DNA of 30,639 nt, taken from positions 1-30,639 of the forward strand of contig CAQZPH010000010.1 in assembly GCA_948933715.1 (NCBI GenBank), in the 5' to 3' direction. The notes under the pieces are model-generated. The model was given only the letters and a program-made list of their open reading frames with translations, was not told where the DNA came from and did not search any database. The stretch comes from an uncultured Eubacteriales bacterium (GTDB taxonomy: Bacteria; Bacillota; Clostridia; Oscillospirales; Acutalibacteraceae). Shown one piece after another: positions 8,112-15,506 of the stretch. Positions within the stretch are counted from its first letter, which is position 1. Each line of letters opens with the position of its first letter. Made by a program: the position numbers and the translations under genes.

Positions 8112-9095
8112 GTGAAGGAAGGCTATGTAATAAAAAGTACCAACAATTATGACCCGAAACAAAGTGAATTAGATTTAATTAATCAATACACTAGAAGGAA
8201 TTTAAGCAAAGATGAAGTGTATATTTTTTCAGTTGTTTTGTGTGACAATGAAGTGGACAGAGAATATGAAAAATTTACAAAGGACACTCTTGAAAAGTTA
8301 GCAGAATTATTTGTAGGGAAAACTGGCATTATGGATCATAACGCTAAAAGTGACAACCAATTGGCTAGGATTTTTTCGTGTGAAGTTGAAAAGGTAAATG
8401 GTGAAGTAAACTGCATTGGTGAACAGTATTATAGATTAGTTGCAAAAGCATATACACCTATATGTGAAAAGAACAATGACTTTATTTTAGAGATAGATTC
8501 AGGAATAAAAAAAGAAGTTAGCGTTGGTTGCTCTGTAAAAAATATGACGTGTTCTGTTTGTGGTTGCGATGTTAAGTCTAACTTATGCGATCATGTTAAA
8601 GGCGAAGTTTATGACGGAGAACTTTGTTATGTTATACTAAGCGAACCGATTGACGCTTATGAATGGTCTTTTGTTGCGGTTCCAGCACAAAAAAATGCAG
8701 GTGTCATAAAAATGTTTGATTCTAAGTTGAAAGGAGGTGCCATTTCAATGAATAATATCATAAAGTCAATAAAAGAGGGCGAAGCTTTTAGCATTACAGC
8801 AGAACAAGCACAACAATTATCTAATATTATTAGTGAATTAGAAGATCTTGCTAAAGAAGGAAAAGAATATTATGAAGATTTAAAACGTGAGGTAATGAGG
8901 CTTTGTGCATTAACTCAGCCTGAAATTAACAGCGAAGTTATGAACAGCGTTACATCTAAAATGAGCATTAGTGAATTAAAAGCGTTTAAAAAAGCATTTA
9001 CTCTTAAAAAAGATGAAATTTTACCGGCAAAACCTCAATTATCTTCTTTAAAAAGAGATAAAGTAAACCCCAAAAATAAAGAATTTAAAATGTAA
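8112..9095 (+). CDS. Phage prohead protease (XkdF/HK97-like) with C-terminal scaffold region
   Basis: Probable serine-type maturation protease. A candidate catalytic His lies in GIMDHN (about residue 75) and a candidate Ser in KKEVSVGCS (about 137). A Cys-rich CSVCGCD...CDH motif (about 147-161) is followed by YDGELCYVIL and EWSFVAVPAQ, the pattern seen in many phage capsid proteases. Residues 213-327 are a charged, helical, low-cysteine region with an internal start, so they likely double as scaffold. GTG start at 8112, immediately after the portal stop. It sits just before the major capsid gene, as expected. Confidence 0.75.
   Translation: MKEGYVIKSTNNYDPKQSELDLINQYTRRNLSKDEVYIFSVVLCDNEVDREYEKFTKDTLEKLAELFVGKTGIMDHNAKSDNQLARIFSCEVEKVNGEVNCIGEQYYRLVAKAYTPICEKNNDFILEIDSGIKKEVSVGCSVKNMTCSVCGCDVKSNLCDHVKGEVYDGELCYVILSEPIDAYEWSFVAVPAQKNAGVIKMFDSKLKGGAISMNNIIKSIKEGEAFSITAEQAQQLSNIISELEDLAKEGKEYYEDLKREVMRLCALTQPEINSEVMNSVTSKMSISELKAFKKAFTLKKDEILPAKPQLSSLKRDKVNPKNKEFKM
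8731..8739 (+). promoter_or_regulatory. Internal ribosome binding site for a nested scaffold protein
   Basis: AAGGAGGTG, a near-perfect anti-16S match inside the protease gene, 8 bases before an in-frame ATG at 8748. Such a strong site inside a reading frame and correctly spaced to an in-frame ATG suggests deliberate internal initiation. Confidence 0.75.
8748..9095 (+). CDS. Nested capsid scaffold protein made by internal initiation in the protease gene
   Basis: 115 residues beginning MNNIIKSIKEGEAFSITAEQ and sharing frame and stop with the protease. The composition is helical and highly charged, with no catalytic motifs, as expected for a capsid assembly scaffold. In lambda, C and Nu3 are arranged in the same way (known), so the role follows by analogy plus the strong internal ribosome binding site. 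It lies immediately before the major capsid gene. Expression as a separate protein is inferred. Confidence 0.65.
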   Translation: MNNIIKSIKEGEAFSITAEQAQQLSNIISELEDLAKEGKEYYEDLKREVMRLCALTQPEINSEVMNSVTSKMSISELKAFKKAFTLKKDEILPAKPQLSSLKRDKVNPKNKEFKM

Positions 9096-9129
9096 ATAAA
9101 ATTTATATGTTAAAAATGGAGGAATATTA

Positions 9130-10134
9130 ATGGCTTTTTATGATTCAATAAAACTTGAAAAAGGTATGTATAACTTAGGATTTACTAAAACTCTAGAGTC
9201 AATTGATCCATCGGAATCTTATGAGGGAACCGATCTTGCAGGGCTTGATGCATATGAACGCCAATTAAAAAGATTTAATATTAAAGTTAAAGGTCAGAAT
9301 TCTGATATTGTTGAGAGCTTCTTTAAGTCAACTGATTCAGCAGTTCTCTTTCCCGAATTTGTAAAAAGAACCGTAAAACAAGGAATGGAAAGTGCTACCA
9401 CTTTGTCTTCAATTGTTGCAACTGTAACTAATGTTGAAAGTGATGATTATAGAACTATAAAATCAACTACAGTTGATACAGCAGGCAATGCAGTAACAGA
9501 AACAAATGAATTACCAAAAACAACAATCCAAACTAAAACAAATCTTGTTTCTATGAAGAAAAGAGGAAGAATCATAGCTTCTTCTTATGAAGCTCTTCGT
9601 CATAAACGTTTGGATCTTTTAGCTGTGACTTTAAGACAAATTGGCGCAGATATAGCAAGAGCACAGCTTGGGGATGCTGTTGGTGTATTAGTAACAGGAG
9701 ATGAAACTAACAATGGAGCAGCGGCAGTAGATCCACTGAGTGCTACGGGAATAAATTATGGTGATCTAATTGAATTATGGGCAAGCTTTGATAATTATGA
9801 GCTTAATACAATTTTAGCTAATACTGAAACAATGCAAACTTTACTTGCATTATCTGAATTAAAAGATGCTCAAGCAATTCTTAACTTTAAGGGCGTTGGC
9901 CAAATGGTAACTCCTCTTGGTGCAACTTTACACCGCGTTGACGCAGTGGCCGATAATACTATTGTTGGCTTTGATAGAAGCTGTTCACTTGAAATGGTTC
10001 AAGTTGGCGATTTAGTTGTTGATTGCGATAGACTTATTGACAAACAACTTGAAAGAGCTGCTATTAGTTCTACAGTAGGGTTTGCTAAGATTTTTGCAGA
10101 TGCAGCCAAGAAAATGACATACACAAAAGCTTAA
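9130..10134 (+). CDS. Phage major capsid protein (XkdG-like)
   Basis: 334 residues, follows the protease/scaffold gene as in PBSX-like phages. After an N-terminal arm (about 1-70), FPEFVKRTVKQGMESATTLSS begins the capsid domain. Later come LPKTTIQTKTNLVSMKKRGRIIASSYEAL, a helix-rich middle (LLAVTLRQIGADIARAQLGDAVGVL) and strand-rich C-terminal part (VQVGDLVVDCDRLIDKQLERAAIS), consistent with an HK97-type coat. GGAGG site 7-8 bases before ATG. This is the best spaced start of the block together with the scaffold start, consistent with high expression. Confidence 0.85.
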   Translation: MAFYDSIKLEKGMYNLGFTKTLESIDPSESYEGTDLAGLDAYERQLKRFNIKVKGQNSDIVESFFKSTDSAVLFPEFVKRTVKQGMESATTLSSIVATVTNVESDDYRTIKSTTVDTAGNAVTETNELPKTTIQTKTNLVSMKKRGRIIASSYEALRHKRLDLLAVTLRQIGADIARAQLGDAVGVLVTGDETNNGAAAVDPLSATGINYGDLIELWASFDNYELNTILANTETMQTLLALSELKDAQAILNFKGVGQMVTPLGATLHRVDAVADNTIVGFDRSCSLEMVQVGDLVVDCDRLIDKQLERAAISSTVGFAKIFADAAKKMTYTKA

Positions 10135-10152
10135 TTTGGGAGATGAGTAGTT

Positions 10153-10518
10153 TTGAATGTAAAGGAAATTGTTGAACGTTTTGCTTTAATCTCCGGAATG
10201 GATATAGAAAAAGCAAATACACTTACATATATTTGTAATGATGCAAAAAATGAGATAACTTCAAAACTTTTACCCGACGTTGATATGAATTTGCACAGCG
10301 AGCGGCTTATTGCCGCCGCTGCTGCTTTAAGTCTTTATAAATATATGCAATATAAAGCGGTAGGGCAGACAACGGAATCATTTTCAGCAGGAGATATTAC
10401 CATAAAAGAAAATGCGTCAAAAGCTGTCAGTGCTGCTTATGAAATTTGGATGTGTGAAAAAGCCAAAATAGCCGATTTATTAAAAGACGATGATTTCATT
10501 TTTTGGCGGGTGAAGTAA
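10153..10518 (+). CDS. Head-tail connector protein (gp6/XkdH-like position)
   Basis: 121 residues, mostly helical: DAKNEITSKLLPD, then LIAAAAALSLYKYMQYKA, then EIWMCEKAKIADLL. This fits the small adaptor proteins that bind below the portal. The assignment rests on position right after the capsid gene, size and helical character; no strong motif is visible. TTG start at 10153 with GGGAGATGAG upstream. Stop and the next start are adjacent. Confidence 0.6.
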   Translation: MNVKEIVERFALISGMDIEKANTLTYICNDAKNEITSKLLPDVDMNLHSERLIAAAAALSLYKYMQYKAVGQTTESFSAGDITIKENASKAVSAAYEIWMCEKAKIADLLKDDDFIFWRVK

Positions 10519-10863
10519 ATGTTTAATAATTGCGTTACGAGTGTTATAAATAGGTTCGGAAGAAGTGTTGAGGTCATTTCTAAGAATGGAACAAATGTCT
10601 CTACAAAAGCTTTTATTCAACCCCTTAGATATAAGGATCAGACGTATATGGGCGGAAAATGTATTGATATTGGATATGTAAATAGTAAAAATTATTTGTA
10701 TATTGGAAATAAAGATTTAAGGCTTGATTTATACCCTTTTAATACTATATTAAAAACAAGTGGAGATAATTATGTTATTAAAAGAGCACAGGCTGTTTAT
10801 CTTGGTGAGGATGTCTTGTATGTTTGGGCAATAATTCAGGTATATGTGGAGGACAGTAATTAA
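10519..10863 (+). CDS. Head-tail connector/stopper-like protein
   Basis: 114 residues, beta-rich: EVISKNGTNVSTKAFIQPL, DIGYVNSKNYLYIGNKDL, VIKRAQAVYLGEDVLYVWAI. Proteins of this size and character in the second connector slot are usually the head-completion stopper. The call comes from position and predicted strand content. Its stop overlaps the following ATG by one base, indicating translational coupling. Confidence 0.6.
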   Translation: MFNNCVTSVINRFGRSVEVISKNGTNVSTKAFIQPLRYKDQTYMGGKCIDIGYVNSKNYLYIGNKDLRLDLYPFNTILKTSGDNYVIKRAQAVYLGEDVLYVWAIIQVYVEDSN

Positions 10864-11348
10864 TGAGCATTTTTATTGATATAGTAGATAAGATAAAATC
10901 TGGCCTTTCGCAAAGTCATAACTTATCTGATGTTAAATTTATTGATTTGAATATAACTGATGTGGTTCCGAATCCAATTGAAAATGTATATGTTTCAATT
11001 GGATTTTGTAATATCGAAATAAAAAGTGGAGCTTTTAACTCATATATAGGAATGGGTAACGATGGAGAAAGATACGGGAATAATGCCGAAATTGAACTTG
11101 AAATGAAGATAGTTTCACCAAGAGAAAATAATGCGGGGAATTGTTATAAAGTTTTTGCAAAAATATATGAAGAATTACTTTATAACGAAAACAATTATAA
11201 CGTAAAAACCGTTTCATGTGGAAAAGCAAAGTACGATAGCGACATATTTTCTTTTGAATTAGTATGTAAAATAAAGTTAAATGCATTTGTAGGTTATGAA
11301 ACAGAGGATATCAATATTAGTAGAATAGAGGTCGAGAAAAAGGCATAA
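10863..11348 (+). CDS. Tail terminator/completion-like protein (XkdJ-like position)
   Basis: 161 residues with an alternating strand pattern: VYVSIGFCNIEIKSGAF, AEIELEMKIVSPRE, KVFAKIYEELL, FELVCKIKLNAFVGY. This matches the alpha/beta pattern of tail terminator proteins that cap the tube next to the head. The call depends on its place directly before the sheath gene and on its size. Coupled to the previous gene by a one-base overlap. Confidence 0.55.
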   Translation: MSIFIDIVDKIKSGLSQSHNLSDVKFIDLNITDVVPNPIENVYVSIGFCNIEIKSGAFNSYIGMGNDGERYGNNAEIELEMKIVSPRENNAGNCYKVFAKIYEELLYNENNYNVKTVSCGKAKYDSDIFSFELVCKIKLNAFVGYETEDINISRIEVEKKA

Positions 11349-11359
11349 GAGGTGATTTT

Positions 11360-12406
11360 TTGTCTAGCATAGCAAAAGAAAGACCTGGTATATATTCAGA
11401 TTATAATACTTCTGGCATATTTTATACGAAAAATATAGGAAAGAGCATAGCAATAGTAGCACAATTAAATGTAGAAGTGAGCACAGTATATACGGTAACA
11501 AAATTATCCGATGCACAGGTTTTGTTCGGAATAGAAGGAATTATTATATCCTTATGCAAAGCTGCTTTTGATAACGGAGCTTACAGTATAGTGATAATTT
11601 CAGCTGGAAGCCAAGAAGAAGGTTATGAATTAGCTTTTAGGAAGCTTAAAGAAATAGATAATATAAGCGTTGTTATTTGTGATAGCACTGATAGCGCGAT
11701 TCAACAACTTTTAGCCGAAAGCGTGATAGATGCTTCACAAAATAAAAAAGAGAGAATAGGTATATTAGCAGCGCCAGAGGGCAAAACGAATCTTAATTTA
11801 TGGGCAAGTGGTTTTAATAGTGAGAGAATTATTTTAACTGCTCAAAATCCTGTAGATAAAGATGACGATATTCTTTCGGGGTGCATTTTAACAGCAGCTA
11901 TGGCTGCTGTTATTTCTCAAAATATAGATCCATCGCAATCGTTTAATGGAGTTAGTCTTGAAGGGATAACAAAGTTAAGTCAAAACTTAACGGAAGATAA
12001 TGTGGATGACTATATAACAAAAGGAATTACTCCATTTGAAATTATTGCAGGAAAAGCGGAAATTATAAGAGCGGTAACATCGAGAAAAACTACCAATGAA
12101 AATGCAGATAAAACTTTCAAAGAAGTAAATACAATATTAATTATTGACAAGGTAATAAAATCCATTCGGACAATGCTAGAAAGCAATACTATGCATTCTA
12201 TGAATAACGTCACCACACGAGGAGCAATTAGTAGTCAAGTTACTATTAAATTACAGGAATTTTTAGATACAGGAATAATAGATTCCTATGCTGTGCCCAA
12301 TGTATATCAAGCAGATTATGATGATAGCGTTTGCATTGTAGAACTTGATTTTACTGTGACGCAAGGTGTAAACCAAATACATATTACAGTAAATATAAAT
12401 GTTTAA
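11360..12406 (+). CDS. Contractile tail sheath protein (XkdK-like)
   Basis: 348 residues. The N-terminus KERPGIYSDYNTSG matches the start of phage sheath proteins. The Rossmann-like middle (SIVIISAGS, ISVVICDS, RIGILAAPEG, GCILTAAMAAVISQNIDPSQSFNGVSLEG) and the C-terminal domain (DKVIKSIRTMLE, NNVTTRGAISSQVTIKLQEFLDTG, DYDDSVCIVELDFTVTQGVNQIHITVNI) give the typical inner beta-sheet and final strand that links neighbouring sheath subunits. It is shorter than sheath proteins of PBSX (about 460). TTG start at 11360 with GAGGTGAT upstream. This gene shows the tail is contractile. Confidence 0.88.
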   Translation: MSSIAKERPGIYSDYNTSGIFYTKNIGKSIAIVAQLNVEVSTVYTVTKLSDAQVLFGIEGIIISLCKAAFDNGAYSIVIISAGSQEEGYELAFRKLKEIDNISVVICDSTDSAIQQLLAESVIDASQNKKERIGILAAPEGKTNLNLWASGFNSERIILTAQNPVDKDDDILSGCILTAAMAAVISQNIDPSQSFNGVSLEGITKLSQNLTEDNVDDYITKGITPFEIIAGKAEIIRAVTSRKTTNENADKTFKEVNTILIIDKVIKSIRTMLESNTMHSMNNVTTRGAISSQVTIKLQEFLDTGIIDSYAVPNVYQADYDDSVCIVELDFTVTQGVNQIHITVNINV

Positions 12407-12417
12407 GGAGGTGTTTT

Positions 12418-12801
12418 ATGATTAACATAACATTTCCTACAAGCAGGGATATATATATTGAGGTTGAAGGCAAAAAGCTTGCTGTAGTTGAAAGTTATAA
12501 AGCGAAATCTAGTTGTGTGAGTCAACGTATAGAGGCTTTTGGTCAGAATGAACCAATCGGTACGGTTTCAGGAAGAGTTGTATATACAATTGAATTATCA
12601 AGAGTATATACTTGTGAAGAAAATATTAATAATCAGATTAATTTTTATGAGCTTAATGATTTTAATTTGGTTATAGTAAAACCAAATAAAAAGGTAATTT
12701 ATTCGGGATGCCACTGGACCACAATAAATGAATCTGCATCGCTTGATAACAACGTACTTGAAAATATTACATTAGTAGCAACTAAGCGTATGGAGGTTTA
12801 A
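12418..12801 (+). CDS. Contractile tail tube protein (XkdM-like)
   Basis: 127 residues, the inner tube subunit. Its beta-rich order (INITFPTSRDIYIEVEGKKLA, then a loop with RIEAFGQNEPIGTVSGRVVYTIELSRVY, then FNLVIVKPNKKVIYSGCHWTTIN and NVLENITLVATKR) matches XkdM/gpFII-like tubes. AAGGAGGTG lies directly upstream of ATG, the strongest site in the tail region, consistent with a highly expressed structural protein. It follows the sheath gene by 11 bases, the normal sheath-tube pair. Confidence 0.83.
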   Translation: MINITFPTSRDIYIEVEGKKLAVVESYKAKSSCVSQRIEAFGQNEPIGTVSGRVVYTIELSRVYTCEENINNQINFYELNDFNLVIVKPNKKVIYSGCHWTTINESASLDNNVLENITLVATKRMEV

Positions 12802-12803
12802 TT

Positions 12804-13196
12804 TTGGATACAAATATAGTTACATTTGAAATGTATAAAGGGAAAATCAGAAAACAGATAAGCTTATTAGATGAAAAGAAAAAATATGTTAATTTATTGT
12901 CGGTTTATGATATGTTAGTGTGCGAAAGAATGGCAAAATCACTTATTACAAAACTAATAAATGAAGGGTTTGAACGAGTTGAAGCTACGACTGTAGCAGA
13001 GAACGCTTGTCTTAGTTTAATGTGTTTAACAGACGAGTTTTTTTCGCCTGTTTTTAGTGATGTTGATAGTTTAATGAGGACCCTTACTTCGGAAGATATA
13101 TTAAAAGTAGTTAATGAGTATAATTTGCTGCGAAAAGAATATATGGGTTTTGATAGGCTTAATAATATTGAGCTTGAAAATATAAAAAAAAACTAA
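12804..13196 (+). CDS. Tail assembly chaperone, upstream part (gpG/XkdN-like)
   Basis: 130 residues starting at TTG 12804, after GGAGGTT. Contains LLSVYDMLVCERMAKSLITKLINEGFERVEATTVAENACLSLMCLTDEFF, the helical chaperone core, and DILKVVNEYNLLRKEYMGF. It ends at TAA 13194-13196 immediately after a run of nine A. The reading frame at -1 from this point stays open to 13375, so a longer product is also expected. In long-tailed phages the G and GT products chaperone the tape measure. Confidence 0.8.
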   Translation: MDTNIVTFEMYKGKIRKQISLLDEKKKYVNLLSVYDMLVCERMAKSLITKLINEGFERVEATTVAENACLSLMCLTDEFFSPVFSDVDSLMRTLTSEDILKVVNEYNLLRKEYMGFDRLNNIELENIKKN

Positions 13197-13375
13197 GCAC
13201 TCCCTTTGAAAGAATACGATGGAGTATACTAAAAAAATTTAATAAGCTTCCTAACGAAACATCTGTTAAAGAGATGAGCGAACTTGATTATGTTTATTGC
13301 TATATACATATGTTGCTTGATGGTGATAATTCATGCGAAGAACTCTCCGTTAATGAACAATTTAATAAGGATTAA
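12804..13375 (+). CDS. Tail assembly chaperone fusion (gpGT-like) via -1 frameshift
   Basis: The frame at -1 after the slippery site adds 60 residues: LSTPFERIRWSILKKFNKLP, then an acidic helical tail ending EELSVNEQFNKD, stop TAA 13373-13375. The extension has no plausible start codon with a ribosome binding site before its first conserved part, so it must be reached by frameshifting. The fused product is about 190 residues. The G/GT arrangement is a conserved feature of tailed phages (lambda gpG/gpGT, P2 E/E'). Confidence 0.8.
13187..13225 (+). promoter_or_regulatory. Programmed -1 ribosomal frameshift signal
   Basis: Heptamer A AAA AAC at 13187-13193 lies in the zero frame of the chaperone gene, directly before its TAA; a second, A AAA AAA, is embedded in the same nine-A run (13184-13192). 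A 5-bp stem, ACTCC (13199-13203) with GGAGT (13221-13225), begins 5 bases downstream, the distance at which stimulatory structures usually sit. The stop codon next to the site adds pausing. Confidence 0.8.
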
Positions 13376-13402
13376 TATTAAAAGAAAGTGCGGTGTATAT
13401 TG

Positions 13403-13687
13403 ATGAGGATATTTGATGAAATACTCAAACAATATATGCAAAATTCAGAGTATAGTAAGCAATATAAAAGTGACATGCAGAACTTTTTTTCAAGCGTAGG
13501 AAAAAATAAGTCAAATTATTCTATAGAAGAAAAAATAAATACTAAAGAATTTAGAACTAATTTAGTAAATAATAAGAAAAATTATAACGATGAACTTGAT
13601 AGTATTAAAGATTTTTATAACAAATTAGAAATGGATGCCCGGCGATACAATAGGAACTTTGATTCCAGAGGAATGGAGCGGTCATAG
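13403..13687 (+). CDS. Short helical protein in the tape-measure position
   Basis: About 94 residues (MRIFDEILKQYMQ...), predicted almost wholly helical and rich in Lys, Asn, Glu and Asp, with Tyr and Phe spaced along the chain. No family recognised. In PBSX-like clusters this slot holds the tape-measure protein of many hundreds of residues, so it may be a miniature tape measure or a remnant. ATG at 13403 is preferred: the GTG at 13388 belongs to a Shine-Dalgarno-like stretch (AAAGAAAGTGCGGTG), and TTG at 13400 is an alternative. It starts 27 bases after the frameshifted chaperone and ends 1 base before the LysM gene. Confidence 0.6.
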   Translation: MRIFDEILKQYMQNSEYSKQYKSDMQNFFSSVGKNKSNYSIEEKINTKEFRTNLVNNKKNYNDELDSIKDFYNKLEMDARRYNRNFDSRGMERS

Positions 13688-13688
13688 G

Positions 13689-14213
13689 ATGAATCTAAAT
13701 ATTATGAGGTATAAAAATTATGTTTGGCCCCATAATCCATCAAATATAGAAGTATCAATTACAAGAGATTTAAGAGAAATAAATATTCCTTTTAAAGGAA
13801 GCCTAATTCAAGATTATGGTCAAGAAAAAAGGGTGGTATCAGGTGAAGGTCAATTTTTTGGAGAGAATTGCATAGCACAGTTTGATTCTTTATTTACGGT
13901 ATTTAAACAGGATGGCTCAGGATACCTTGCCTTACCCGGCATGACTCCCTTCTTAGCAATATTTAGCGAACTTCATTTGATTGGGAATACGATGCCTAAT
14001 GTTATTAACTATGAGTTTGAGTTTTGGGAAGATCTTTCCCCCCATATTGCATCCGTAAATTTAAATGAAGATTATCATACAGTAGTTGAGGGGGATACCA
14101 TTTGGTCTATTGCAATTAAGTATAATCTTTCAGTGGAAAAATTATTAAGTTTAAATGTTAATATAAAGAATCCGAATAAACTTGTTGTAGGCGAAAAGGT
14201 GAAATTAAAATGA
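13689..14213 (+). CDS. LysM-domain tail/baseplate protein (XkdP-like)
   Basis: 174 residues. The N-terminal part (YVWPHNPSNIEVS, then KGSLIQDYGQEKRVVSGEGQFFG and ALPGMTPFLAIFSELHLIG, YEFEFWED) fits the XkdP/gp53-like tail protein linking tube and baseplate. The C-terminal LysM domain runs YHTVVEGDTIWSIAIKYNLS to NKLVVGEKVKLK (about 130-174). The ATG at 13689 is chosen over an upstream in-frame ATG at 13635, because the latter would overlap the previous gene by 53 bases, and GGAGCGG precedes 13689. It overlaps the following gene by 4 bases. Its presence marks the baseplate side of the tail. Confidence 0.85.
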   Translation: MNLNIMRYKNYVWPHNPSNIEVSITRDLREINIPFKGSLIQDYGQEKRVVSGEGQFFGENCIAQFDSLFTVFKQDGSGYLALPGMTPFLAIFSELHLIGNTMPNVINYEFEFWEDLSPHIASVNLNEDYHTVVEGDTIWSIAIKYNLSVEKLLSLNVNIKNPNKLVVGEKVKLK

Positions 14214-15157
14214 TATATATAGCAACTACTATATCAGACCAGAAAGTGAATTTAGGTTATGCTTATAGTGCCCAGATTAATAAATCATTTGAAACTCCTG
14301 CTGATTGTTTGAATGTTATTTTTCCTAGTAACAAAAAACACGAAGAATATAAAAACATAGACGTTTATATAAACGAGAATGAAAAGTTTTTTTCTGGGGT
14401 GGTGGATGAACAAAGGCTTGAAGTTACCTCAAGTGGTTGTTTTTTAACAATCATTGCAAGAAATAAAGCAGCGTATTTAATAGACAATGAAGCTAGTCCG
14501 CAGGATTATACAAGACCTTCACTTGACATAATTTTTAAAAGACATGTAAAACCATATGGTTTTACAGCAATATATGGGGACTTATCTGTTTTTAGCACTA
14601 TTATTGAAGTTACCAAAGGTATGAGTGAATGGGATGTTTTAGAAAAGTTTTGTAGTACTTGCCTTAATATATTTCCAACAGTAAATGCCGATGGAACTAT
14701 AGACGCGACCGGAAGCGCAAGTTTTAAAAAACTATATTTTTCAAATGTTAAGGGGGCTGTTAACTATAGTTCATTTGTTGAAAAGAATTATAGGTATAGA
14801 TTAATATCAGAAATAATAGTATGCGCTCCATATGAAGCAATATATATTGCTAAGGTAAAAGATCAGAATTTGATAGATAAAGGCATTAGCAGAAGAAAAT
14901 TTATTAGCATATCTGCAGATAATGACCACGCTGAAAAGTATTCGATTAGTACAGCAGAACAAATGATATCTAATGCTAAAAAAAAGGCACATGAGATTAT
15001 TATTACTTGCCCGGGTGCAATTTTTGCACAAGTTGGGAACAAATGTGAGATAGATGACAGCATACTGGGTAAAGTAGAAAATCTTGAAGTTTACGAAGTG
15101 GAATATAAATTAAATCGCAATGGGGAATTTACAGTAATTACATTGTTGGAGGAGTAA
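14210..15157 (+). CDS. Baseplate hub protein (XkdQ / gpD / gp27-like)
   Basis: 315 residues. Features of the hub family: an N-terminal strand block with NKSFETPADCLNVIFPS and YKNIDVYINENEKFFSGVVDEQRLEV, LTIIARNKAAYLIDNEA, the SLDIIFKRHVKPYGFTAIYG segment, KGMSEWDVLEKFC, and a late beta-rich part with DGTIDATGSASF. It forms the trimeric ring at the base of the tube that carries the spike. Start overlaps the LysM gene (ATGA). Confidence 0.82.
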   Translation: MIYIATTISDQKVNLGYAYSAQINKSFETPADCLNVIFPSNKKHEEYKNIDVYINENEKFFSGVVDEQRLEVTSSGCFLTIIARNKAAYLIDNEASPQDYTRPSLDIIFKRHVKPYGFTAIYGDLSVFSTIIEVTKGMSEWDVLEKFCSTCLNIFPTVNADGTIDATGSASFKKLYFSNVKGAVNYSSFVEKNYRYRLISEIIVCAPYEAIYIAKVKDQNLIDKGISRRKFISISADNDHAEKYSISTAEQMISNAKKKAHEIIITCPGAIFAQVGNKCEIDDSILGKVENLEVYEVEYKLNRNGEFTVITLLEE

Positions 15158-15160
15158 ATT

Positions 15161-15496
15161 ATGTGGCTATCAAAACAGATCAGCGAGGCTTGCAAGTCTG
15201 CTCAGAATGCAAAAATAGGCAAAGTAACATCATCTAATAACGACAACGTGACAATACAATCCGAACAAGAATATAGAGAAATAAAAAATGCTTCACCATT
15301 TGGGCTAGTTTCAGTTCCGCCCATTGGAGCTAAGGCTACTATAACTCCAACAGATACTGGCTTTGTATATACTGGAGTTATAAATCAGGGTTCAAATCTT
15401 GAACCAGGCGAGGTTATGCTATATTCAAGCGGGGGAGCGAGTATTGTGCTCAAAAATAATGGACAAGTTTTAATAAATGGGTCAGCTATAGAATAG
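15161..15496 (+). CDS. Baseplate spike / gp45-like puncturing protein
   Basis: 111 residues. An OB-fold-like middle (GKVTSSNNDNVTIQ, NASPFGLVSVPPIGAKATITPT) is followed by a C-terminal GEVMLYSSGGASIVLKNNGQVLINGSAIE, the repeating strand pattern of beta-helical spike tips in Mu gp45/P2 gpV-like proteins. It caps the hub trimer and pierces the target envelope on contraction. It is short: the tip carries only two or three strand repeats and no visible metal-binding HxH apex. Confidence 0.75.
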   Translation: MWLSKQISEACKSAQNAKIGKVTSSNNDNVTIQSEQEYREIKNASPFGLVSVPPIGAKATITPTDTGFVYTGVINQGSNLEPGEVMLYSSGGASIVLKNNGQVLINGSAIE

Positions 15497-15506
15497 AGGT
15501 GATATA

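Noticed and set aside
13635..13688. Upstream in-frame ATG (13635) as the start of the LysM protein
   Set aside because: It would overlap the preceding gene by 53 bases and has no ribosome binding site, whereas ATG 13689 follows GGAGCGG and begins right after the previous stop.
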